From: Rhodoferax sp.
GTDB lineage: Bacteria; Pseudomonadota; Gammaproteobacteria; Burkholderiales; Burkholderiaceae_C
Length of the DNA: 11,407 nt
Direction of reading: 5' to 3'
Assembly: GCA_028292305.1 (NCBI GenBank)
Contig: JAQGMQ010000216.1
Location: 1-11,407 of the forward strand
In this document: piece after piece, positions 1 through 5,675 of the stretch
Numbering within the stretch: position 1 is the stretch's first letter
How the letters are laid out: each line of letters starts with the position of its first letter
Position numbers and translations under genes: made by a program
The notes under the pieces: model-generated
The model's database searches: none
The model's input: only the letters and a program-made list of their open reading frames with translations
Told to the model about the DNA's origin: nothing

Positions 1-1415
1 CGGCCGACCGCGCGAACTCGCTGCGCGAGTTCAAGGAAATGGTCGCCAATGTACACGAAGCCGGCCTCGAGCTGATCCTCGACGTCGTTTACAACCACAC
101 AGCGGAAGGTAACGAGCGCGGGCCGACGCTGTCGTTCAAGGGCATCGACAACGCGAGCTACTACCGCCTGCTGCCCGGCGACGAGCGCTACTACATCAAC
201 GACACCGGCACCGGCAACACGCTGAACCTCAGCCACGCGCGGGTGCTGCAGATGGTCACCGACAGCCTGCGCTACTGGGTCGCCGAGATGCACGTCGACG
301 GCTTCCGCTTCGATCTCGCGACCATCCTCGCGCGCGAGCCGCAAGGCTTCGACGAAAGCGGCGGCTTTCTCGTCAGCTGCCGGCAGGATCCCGTGCTCTC
401 CAGCGTCAAGCTGATCGCCGAGCCCTGGGATTGCGGGCCGGGCGGCTACCAGGTCGGCCGTTTCGCGCCCGGCTGGGCCGAATGGAACGATGGCTTTCGC
501 GACACCGTGCGCTCGTTCTGGAAAGGCGAGGAGGGCAGCGTGCCGGCGCTCGCGAGCTGCGTGACGGCCAGCGGCGACAAGTTCAACCACCGTGGCCGCA
601 GGCCATGGGCCAGTGTCAACTTCATCACCGCGCACGACGGCTTCTGCCTGGCCGACCTGGTGAGCTACAACGACAAGGCCAACGCCGCCAACGGTGAAGA
701 CAACCGCGACGGCCATTCCGACAACCGCTCGTGGAACTGCGGCGCCGAGGGTCCGACCGACGACGCCGGCATCCTCGCGTTGCGGGCCCGGCAGCAGCGC
801 AATCTGCTGGCGACCTTGCTGCTGTCGCAAGGCACACCGATGCTGCTGGCGGGCGACGAGTTCGGCCGCACGCAACACGGCAACAACAACGCCTATTGCC
901 AGGACAACGAAATCTCGTGGGTGAACTGGGCCGGCATCGATGATGCGGGCAAATCGCTGATGCGCTTCGTGCAGCGGCTCACCGAACTCCGCACCCACCT
1001 GCCCGTGTTGCGCCGCAACCGCTTCCTCACCGGTGCCTGGAACGAAGAGCTGGGCGTGAAGGACGTGACCTGGCTCACGCCGGTCGGCACGGAAATGATG
1101 CCCGAGAATTGGGACGACCCGGCCACGCTGTGCTTCGGCGTGTTGCTCGATGGCCGGGCGCAAACCTCGGGCATCGTGCGGCGCGGCTCCGACGCCACCG
1201 TGCTGATGGTGTTCAACGCCTGGCATGACGCGGTTGAATTCGAGCTGCCGAAGTGCGACGACGGCTGCGAGTGGAAGCGCCTCATCGACACCGCCGATTG
1301 GGATGCGGAAGGCGAGGAGCCCGCCTTCGCACCCGGCGTGTCGTACCTGGTCACGGGCCGTTCGACGCTGCTGTTTCTGGCGACGCCACAGCAGGGCGTC
1401 GACGGGTCGCCCTGA
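1..1415 (+). CDS. glgX: Glycogen debranching enzyme GlgX (isoamylase-type, GH13), 5'-truncated by the window edge
   Basis: The enzyme hydrolyses alpha-1,6 branch linkages in glycogen limit dextrins, working with glycogen phosphorylase in the cytoplasm. The frame is open from base 3, so the coding region extends left of the window. About 470 codons remain of a protein usually near 700, lacking the N-terminal CBM48 domain and the start of the barrel. The GH13 motifs appear in order: DVVYNH (from base 81), HVDGFRFDLA with the nucleophile Asp at 312-314, LIAEPWDCG with the acid/base Glu at 420-422, and TAHDGF with the transition-state Asp at 636-638. Further family signatures are NGEDNRDGHSDNRSWNCG and LLAGDEFGRTQ.GNNNAYCQDNEISW. 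The beta-rich C-terminal domain follows and ends in TGA at 1413-1415. All catalytic residues are present, so the visible part looks functional. The first in-frame ATG (39) is internal and not the true start. Upstream glg genes would be expected but lie outside the window. Confidence 0.95.
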   Translation, partial: ADRANSLREFKEMVANVHEAGLELILDVVYNHTAEGNERGPTLSFKGIDNASYYRLLPGDERYYINDTGTGNTLNLSHARVLQMVTDSLRYWVAEMHVDGFRFDLATILAREPQGFDESGGFLVSCRQDPVLSSVKLIAEPWDCGPGGYQVGRFAPGWAEWNDGFRDTVRSFWKGEEGSVPALASCVTASGDKFNHRGRRPWASVNFITAHDGFCLADLVSYNDKANAANGEDNRDGHSDNRSWNCGAEGPTDDAGILALRARQQRNLLATLLLSQGTPMLLAGDEFGRTQHGNNNAYCQDNEISWVNWAGIDDAGKSLMRFVQRLTELRTHLPVLRRNRFLTGAWNEELGVKDVTWLTPVGTEMMPENWDDPATLCFGVLLDGRAQTSGIVRRGSDATVLMVFNAWHDAVEFELPKCDDGCEWKRLIDTADWDAEGEEPAFAPGVSYLVTGRSTLLFLATPQQGVDGSP

Positions 1416-1473
1416 TCACGTTCAGCATGGACAAGCCAGCGCCGCGTAGCAGCCAACGACAGCCCTGATTGCC

Positions 1474-1974
1474 ATGCCCACCCTGCTGCACAAAATCGGC
1501 GAGACCATCGCCTCGGAGTTTTCCGACCTGCCCGATGTCGAGCAGGCCACCCGCGTGCTGCTGCGGCTGTTGCTGGCGGCCGTGCTCGGCGGCCTGCTCG
1601 GCTTCGAGCGTGAGGCGCATGGCAAGGACGCAGGCATCCGCACCCACATGCTGGTGGCGATGGGTGCGGCTCTGTTCGTGCTGGTCTCCCAGCAGGACGG
1701 CATGGCCACGGGCGACCTGAGCCGGGTGGTGCAAGGCGTGATCGCCGGCGTAGGTTTTTTGGGCGCGGGCGCGATTCTGAAGCTGGACGGCGAGGAACGC
1801 GTCAAGGGCCTGACGACCGCCGCCGGCATCTGGCTCACGGCCGCCATCGGCGTGGCCGCGGGCATGGGGCGCGAGGCAACGGCGGTGTTGAGTGCGTTGT
1901 TGGCGCTGGCGGTGTTCAGCGTGGTGCCGATGCTGGTGCGCCTGATGGACAAGCGGGGTGGTGGGGCAGGCTGA
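1474..1974 (+). CDS. MgtC/SapB family inner-membrane protein (short form)
   Basis: A 166-residue hydrophobic protein of the MgtC/SapB family. It carries the family signatures LLGFEREAHGK.AGIRTHMLVAMGAALF (about residues 41-68), RVVQGVIAGVGFLGAGAIL (85-102) and VKGLTTAAGIWLTAAIGVAAG (110-130). I judge four or five membrane helices, at roughly 27-45, 56-73, 86-103, 113-130 and 136-156. Family members are linked to Mg2+ limitation, acid tolerance and intramacrophage survival, and Salmonella MgtC inhibits the F-type ATP synthase. This copy ends about 10 residues after the last helix and lacks the soluble C-terminal domain of true MgtC, so it is closer to the YhiD/SapB branch and a virulence role should not be assumed. 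The ATG at 1474 has no clear Shine-Dalgarno sequence. The gene lies 58 bp after glgX on the same strand, so it may be co-transcribed, with no obvious metabolic link. The substrate or partner cannot be read from sequence. Confidence 0.88.
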   Translation: MPTLLHKIGETIASEFSDLPDVEQATRVLLRLLLAAVLGGLLGFEREAHGKDAGIRTHMLVAMGAALFVLVSQQDGMATGDLSRVVQGVIAGVGFLGAGAILKLDGEERVKGLTTAAGIWLTAAIGVAAGMGREATAVLSALLALAVFSVVPMLVRLMDKRGGGAG

Positions 1975-1986
1975 ACGAGCGGGCGC

Positions 1987-2008
1987 ATGCTGGGCAACCG
2001 GGCAGCAT
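1987..2008. terminator. Weak hairpin between the convergent mgtC-like and aldo/keto reductase genes
   Basis: ATGCTG (1987-1992) and CAGCAT (2003-2008) form a 6-bp inverted repeat with a 10-base loop, 12 bp after the mgtC-like stop codon. A separate perfect palindrome, TGAGGCCTCA, sits at 2037-2046. Neither is followed by a T-tract on either strand, so intrinsic termination is doubtful. The 88-bp gap holds no gene. Confidence 0.2.
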
Positions 2009-2062
2009 CTCCGGCTGGTGACTGGCCCATCGCCAATGAGGCCTCAGGCGCCCGGCAGGCTT

Positions 2063-3202
2063 TTACACCGTCGCGTCTACGATGCGCATCTGGTCTGCGT
2101 TCATGCGCCCACCCTTGACCTGCATGCGGGCGAAAACCGTGTCGATCTCGACCAGATCAAGCGTGAGCAGTTGCAAGTCAATCGACGCCAGGTTCTCTCG
2201 CAGGTGGTCAGTGTTGCGCGTGCCAGGAATCGGCACGATGAACGTCTTTTGCGCCAGAAGCCATGCCAGAGACACCTGTGCCGGTGTCGCGTTCTTTCGC
2301 GCTCCCACGCGTTTCAACACGTCGATGATCGGCTGGTTGGCCACCAGGTTGGCGGGTGAGAAGCGGTCAAAGCCAGAGCGGAAATCTGTCTTGGGATCAA
2401 GCTTCGTGCCCCCGTGCATCGTTCCGCTGAGGTAACCCATGCCCACCGGCCCCCATGGCACGAAGCCGATGCCGAGCTCCTCGCAGGTCTTGAGCACACC
2501 GTTGCGCTCGACATCGCGTTCCATCACCGAATACTCGGTTTGAACGGCGGTTACCGGCTGCACCGCATGGGCGCGGCGGATGGTCTTGGCGCTGGCTTCC
2601 GATAGCCCGAAATGCAGCACCTTGCCTTGGGCAATGAGTTGCTGGATGGCACCGGCGACCTCTTCGATGGGCACGGCGGGATCGACCCGATGCTGGTACA
2701 AGAGATCGATGCGGTCCGTGCGCAAACGCTTGAGGGACGCCTCGACGACCTTCCGAATGTGCTCCGGCCGGCTGTTCAAGCCTCCGCCTTCAATGTTGAA
2801 GCCAAACTTGGTCGCGATGACCACCTGATCGCGAAACGGCGCAAGGGCCTCGCCCACCAGCTCTTCACTCGTGAACGGGCCATAGACTTCGGCAGTGTCG
2901 AAAAACGTGACCCCGCGTTCGTGTGCCGCACGCAGGACGGCGATGCCCTGGCGCTTGTCCGCTGGCGGTCCGTAGTTGGCACTGATGCTCATCGCGCCGG
3001 CGCCGAGTTCCGAGACTTCCAATTGGCCGAGTTTTCGTTTTCGCATGGTGTTGGTTTCTTTGTGTTGGGAGGTGGTGGCCCAGGCCATGGGCACGGTAGC
3101 CAGACCAGCGCCGACGAGGGCGGTTCTGGTCATCAGGTCACGCCGGGTCAGGGCAGGAGCCGGGTACGTGCTGGCTTCGGTGGTTCGTGCAGGGTTGTTC
3201 AT
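2063..3202 (-). CDS. Aldo/keto reductase with a twin-arginine (Tat) signal peptide
   Basis: An NADP(H)-dependent aldo/keto reductase of 379 residues, expected to reduce an aldehyde or ketone; the substrate is unknown. The complete catalytic tetrad is visible: Asp102 and Tyr107 in FFDTAEVYG, Lys132 in ATKFGF, and His171 in YQHRVD. IVPIPGTR near residue 322 belongs to the cofactor-binding end of the barrel. The start chosen (ATG read from 3202) has GGAG five bases upstream (3208-3211) and puts a Tat-type leader at the N terminus: LTRRDLMTR with Arg20-Arg21, a hydrophobic stretch ALVGAGLATVPM, and an AWA cleavage site after Ala42. The frame is open upstream to 3301, but those 33 codons resemble no family sequence. 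A second in-frame ATG at 3046 (residue 53, MRKRKLG) is where cytoplasmic relatives usually begin, but it has only a weak ribosome binding site. The gene is divergent from LysR regulator 1, which probably controls it. Folded, cofactor-loaded export fits Tat, but the location is inferred. Confidence 0.92.
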   Translation of the reverse strand: MNNPARTTEASTYPAPALTRRDLMTRTALVGAGLATVPMAWATTSQHKETNTMRKRKLGQLEVSELGAGAMSISANYGPPADKRQGIAVLRAAHERGVTFFDTAEVYGPFTSEELVGEALAPFRDQVVIATKFGFNIEGGGLNSRPEHIRKVVEASLKRLRTDRIDLLYQHRVDPAVPIEEVAGAIQQLIAQGKVLHFGLSEASAKTIRRAHAVQPVTAVQTEYSVMERDVERNGVLKTCEELGIGFVPWGPVGMGYLSGTMHGGTKLDPKTDFRSGFDRFSPANLVANQPIIDVLKRVGARKNATPAQVSLAWLLAQKTFIVPIPGTRNTDHLRENLASIDLQLLTLDLVEIDTVFARMQVKGGRMNADQMRIVDATV

Positions 3203-3392
3203 GGAAACTCCGTGGGATAGGGTGGAAACGTGCCAGAGGCTGGCGACCAGCCGGCGCACCAGCACCTCGAAAGTCAACTCGCCTTCGAACAAGCCGGGCA
3301 TCTGATTTCCTTCCGATGCGGCCGACTGTAGGTTGGGTCATCAAAAAGAAAAATACCCTAATGCTGTACGCCTTTTGAAGATAATCTTCAAT
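3203..3392. promoter_or_regulatory. Divergent control region between the aldo/keto reductase and LysR regulator 1
   Basis: These 190 bp separate two divergent start codons and hold no convincing gene. The stretch 3333-3392 is markedly AT-rich against its surroundings, as expected for promoters facing both ways. Possible but poor sigma-70 matches exist: TTGGGT at 3333-3338 with CCTAAT at 3357-3362 on the + strand, and on the - strand TTGAAG (3391-3386) with TACAGC 17 bases on. I would not assign a start site from these. The reductase Shine-Dalgarno lies at 3208-3211. The strongest element is the 17-bp inverted repeat listed separately. Confidence 0.45.
3375..3391. promoter_or_regulatory. 17-bp perfect inverted repeat next to the LysR regulator 1 start codon, candidate operator
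   Basis: TTGAAGAT, one central A, then ATCTTCAA: both 8-base arms match exactly. The repeat ends at 3391 and the regulator's ATG begins at 3393, so it occupies the place of a Shine-Dalgarno sequence, and no good one is present. A protein bound here would block transcription of its own gene and could also contact the divergent reductase promoter. Short dyads in the shared intergenic region are usual for LysR autoregulation. The classical T-N11-A pattern is not met symmetrically (the bases at that spacing are G and C), so LysR binding is an inference. Confidence 0.5.
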
Positions 3393-4289
3393 ATGAGACT
3401 CAAACAGCTGGATGGACTGATCGCGTTCTGGAAGGTGGCGCAGCACAAGGGCTTCAGCGCAGCGGCCGCGGAACTGGAGGTATCGCCCTCGGCGTTGAGC
3501 CAGTCCATCCGGCATCTGGAGACCCGGTTGGGCGTCCGGTTGCTGAACCGGTCAACGCGCAGTGTCAGTCTCACCGAGGCAGGGGAGGCCTACCTGGCCA
3601 GGATCGGCCCTGCGTTGGGTGAGGTCGTCGTGGCCGGGGAAGAACTCAATGTGTTGCAGGGACGGCCCGCAGGCACGTTGCGTCTGAACGCGGCGCGGGT
3701 GGCCATCGCGATGGTGCTGCAACACCGGCTCGCCGGCTTCCTGCAGGAATACCCCGACGTGCAAATCGAGTTGACCAACGACGAAGGATTTGTCGACATC
3801 GTCGAGAGAGGCTTTGACGCCGGAATTCGCATGGGAGAGAGTGTTCAACAGGACATGGTGGCTGTGCCCCTTGGCGGGCCGGTGACCATGGTCGTCGTAG
3901 CATCGCCGGCCTACCTCGAGCGTTGTCCCGCACCACGCCATCCCGACGAGCTGCATCGGCACAACTGCGTGCGGTTTCGGGGCTCTGGCACGGGCGCCAT
4001 CTACAAATGGGAATTCGATGTCGGCGGGCGGCCGGTGGAATACGAAGTGCAGGGCAGCCTGACCATCAGCGACACCTTGTTCAGCATTGACGCGGCGCTT
4101 GAGGGGGTGGGGCTTGCTTACACCTTCGAGCAACTGGCAGAGCCACACATCCGCGCGAAGCGGCTGAAGCGGGTTCTCACCAAGTTCTCGCCGACGTTTC
4201 CGGGGTTCTACTTGTATTACGCCAGCCGGCATGACCAGGCCACGAAATTGAAGGCTTTGATCGAGTATGTCGGGCGGGAAAAATTTTGA
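3393..4289 (+). CDS. LysR-family transcriptional regulator 1 (CrgA-like)
   Basis: A 298-residue LysR-type regulator of normal length. The winged helix-turn-helix fills residues 1-60: MRLKQLDGLIAFWKVAQHKG, then FSAAAAELEVSPSALSQSIRHLE, with LGVRLLNRSTRSVSLTEAGE as the wing. The effector-binding domain (about 90-290) has the CrgA-group landmarks DEGFVDIVERGFDAGIRMG and SPTFPGFYLYYASR. ATG 3393 is chosen because MRLKQL is the standard LysR beginning; the frame runs back to a TTG at 3333, but the added residues are unlike the family. No Shine-Dalgarno is evident, and an exact inverted repeat ends one base before the ATG. It is divergent from the Tat-linked aldo/keto reductase, the usual LysR-target layout, so it most likely controls that gene and itself. 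The inducer is unknown. Its stop lies 38 bp from the stop of the convergent, related regulator 2. Confidence 0.93.
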   Translation: MRLKQLDGLIAFWKVAQHKGFSAAAAELEVSPSALSQSIRHLETRLGVRLLNRSTRSVSLTEAGEAYLARIGPALGEVVVAGEELNVLQGRPAGTLRLNAARVAIAMVLQHRLAGFLQEYPDVQIELTNDEGFVDIVERGFDAGIRMGESVQQDMVAVPLGGPVTMVVVASPAYLERCPAPRHPDELHRHNCVRFRGSGTGAIYKWEFDVGGRPVEYEVQGSLTISDTLFSIDAALEGVGLAYTFEQLAEPHIRAKRLKRVLTKFSPTFPGFYLYYASRHDQATKLKALIEYVGREKF

Positions 4290-4297
4290 ATCGAATG

Positions 4298-4327
4298 GCC
4301 GCTATTGCGGCGGTGACGGTACCGTCA
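4298..4327. terminator. Hairpin plus 14-bp palindrome between convergent LysR genes, possible bidirectional terminator
   Basis: The 38-bp gap between the two LysR stop codons is nearly all dyad. GCCGC-TATT-GCGGC (4298-4311) makes a 5-bp GC stem with a 4-base loop. It is followed at once by the perfect palindrome TGACGGTACCGTCA (4314-4327), which ends one base before the stop codon of regulator 2. On the - strand the hairpin is followed about a dozen bases later by a T-rich run (complement of 4279-4287). That is too far for a classical intrinsic terminator but could help. On the + strand there is no T-tract. Confidence 0.35.
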
Positions 4328-5215
4328 TCAAGCGGTAGAGGAGCGCAGCGCGTCCACCACGAGTGCCGATGCCGGCGATGCGCGCCGCGTCGCGTAGTAG
4401 AGGTGATACCCCGGAAAGCTCTGCGACCACGCGTCCAGCACGGTCAGCAGGCGCCCGTCGGCGAGCGCTTCGGTCACCTGGTCGAGCCGGACCCACGCCA
4501 GGCCATGGCCTCGCAGCGCCGCGTCGACGATCAGCGCGTTGACGTTGAAGGCGAGGCGCCCGGCCACGTTGATTGAAAAACTCTTGCCACGCTTCTGGAA
4601 CTCCCAGCTCAGCAGACCGTTGTGGGTCGGCAAGCGGCGGCCGATGCAGTCGTGGGCCTGCAAGTCTTCGGGTGTTGACGGGGACGGGTGGCTCGCGAAA
4701 TAGGCTGGCGCGCCGACGACCGCCATGCGCATGTCGGGCGCGATGCGCACGGCGATCATGTCTTTGGCCACGTCGTTGCCCAGCCGCACACCGATGTCGA
4801 AACGTTCGGCGACGATGTCCACGAAGCGGTTGTCGCTGCTCAGTTCGAGCTGGATGTCCGGATAGTGCGGCAGCCAGGGCGCGAGTCTCGGCCAGACCAC
4901 CGCGCTGATGGCGTTCTCGGTGCCCGTGATGCGCACCAGGCCGGCGGGTTTGCCACGCAGTTCGCCGAGCACCTTCAGCTCGCCCTCGATGTCGGCGAAG
5001 CGCGGGCCGACCGTCTGGTACAGGCGCTCGCCGGCCTCGGTGGTCGACACGCTGCGGGTCGTGCGGTTGAGCAGTTTCATGTCGAGCCTGAGCTCGAGCG
5101 CCTTCACCGTCTGGCTCAGTGCGGAGGGAGTCAGGCCCATCTGTGCGGCGGCTCGCGTGAAGCTGCCGGCGCGCACGACGGCGGCGAACGCCGCCAGGTC
5201 GTCAAAACGCGTCAT
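4328..5215 (-). CDS. LysR-family transcriptional regulator 2 (CrgA-like)
   Basis: A 295-residue LysR-type regulator. The N-terminal helix-turn-helix reads MTRFDDLAAFAAVVRAG, then SFTRAAAQMGLTPSALSQTVKALE and LLNRTTRSVSTTEAGE. The effector domain contains NRFVDIVAERFDIGVRLG and SQSFPGYHLYYATRR. These landmarks match regulator 1 position for position, so the two belong to one subfamily and may be old paralogues, though overall identity looks only moderate. The ATG at 5215 is the only start giving a normal LysR beginning. It lacks a clear Shine-Dalgarno and follows an AT-rich stretch. The gene is divergent from a relic gene and a DHA2 efflux transporter, which it most likely controls in response to an unknown compound. 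Confidence 0.93.
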   Translation of the reverse strand: MTRFDDLAAFAAVVRAGSFTRAAAQMGLTPSALSQTVKALELRLDMKLLNRTTRSVSTTEAGERLYQTVGPRFADIEGELKVLGELRGKPAGLVRITGTENAISAVVWPRLAPWLPHYPDIQLELSSDNRFVDIVAERFDIGVRLGNDVAKDMIAVRIAPDMRMAVVGAPAYFASHPSPSTPEDLQAHDCIGRRLPTHNGLLSWEFQKRGKSFSINVAGRLAFNVNALIVDAALRGHGLAWVRLDQVTEALADGRLLTVLDAWSQSFPGYHLYYATRRASPASALVVDALRSSTA

Positions 5216-5292
5216 TGTTTAATAAAACTTAAAAGGCCATGCAGATTAAGTAGTCTAGTCGCTGAATGAAGGGCTGTCTAGACTTGCCCGCA
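5216..5292. promoter_or_regulatory. Divergent control region of LysR regulator 2 with paired GTCTAG dyads
   Basis: This AT-rich stretch separates LysR regulator 2 from the transporter side. AGTCTAG (5252-5258) and CTAGACT (5278-5284) are exact inverted copies 19 bp apart. The right copy is embedded in the self-complementary GTCTAGAC (5276-5283), so GTCTAG occurs twice with starts 23 bp apart, about two helical turns. Two more short dyads lie nearer the regulator: TTTAA/TTAAA, six bases apart, near 5218-5233, and CTTAA/TTAAG near 5228-5250. Paired half-sites fit the recognition and activation sites used by LysR tetramers. The protein bound is inferred from position only. Confidence 0.45.
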
Positions 5293-5675
5293 TGCCTCTG
5301 AAACCACGATTCAACCGCAAATTCCATTCTGTTGATTGCCACTCACGGCCACGCTGGCGGTGGCGTCCTTGCTGCGCGCACCGGCGCTTTCTCGGGCCGA
5401 AGTGAACCGCGTGACGTTCCCCAGCAACCTCGACCGGCTGACCCCCGCCAGCCCGGCCCGCGCCTGGACGTTGCAGCTGCTGGCCATGCTGGTCGCCGGC
5501 CATGCAGATGAGCCTGGACGGATGGGACTACGGCACGTCGACCGCCAGCTTCTTCGTGCACTGGGCCTGCACCGTCGGCCTCTATGCCTTTCTCACGCAC
5601 TACGCGCTGGCGTGGACGCGGCACCTGCAGCGTCGCGCGGCTTCACCTGTCATCCAGATCCATGAAAACACCTGA
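5293..5675 (+). pseudogene. Frameshifted relic of a small exported/membrane protein
   Basis: No single frame covers this region, but pieces of protein-like sequence follow one another. From ATG 5293 a basic N terminus reads MPLKPRFNRKFHSV. In the next frame, from about 5336, follows a signal-peptide-like run TATLAVASLL ending in a possible SRA cleavage site, then EVNRVTFPSNLDRLT and WTLQLLAMLVAG. From ATG 5502, in a third frame, 57 codons encode MQMSLDGWDYGTS and a membrane helix FFVHWACTVGLYAFLTHYALAW, with a basic tail. Dropping one C at about 5500 joins the second and third pieces smoothly, which suggests a single-base insertion. The last frame ends at 5675 and overlaps the transporter's ATG (5662) by 14 bases, a layout typical of translational coupling, so the gene was probably once functional. 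The VNRVTFPSNLDRL segment faintly recalls cytochrome P460-type proteins; that is memory only. A functional 57-residue peptide from 5502 is possible, but it has no ribosome binding site. Confidence 0.5.

Noticed and set aside
1427..1468. 13-codon ORF between glgX and the mgtC-like gene
   Set aside because: No ribosome binding site and too short to support as a gene.
3203..3301. 33-codon upstream extension of the aldo/keto reductase
   Set aside because: It would bury the Tat signal inside the protein and ignores the GGAG at 3208-3211; the added residues have no family resemblance.
5584..5661. Earlier ATG for the DHA2 transporter
   Set aside because: The 26 added residues are polar and come from DNA that encodes a better membrane helix in another frame; ATG 5662 gives a normal transporter N terminus.
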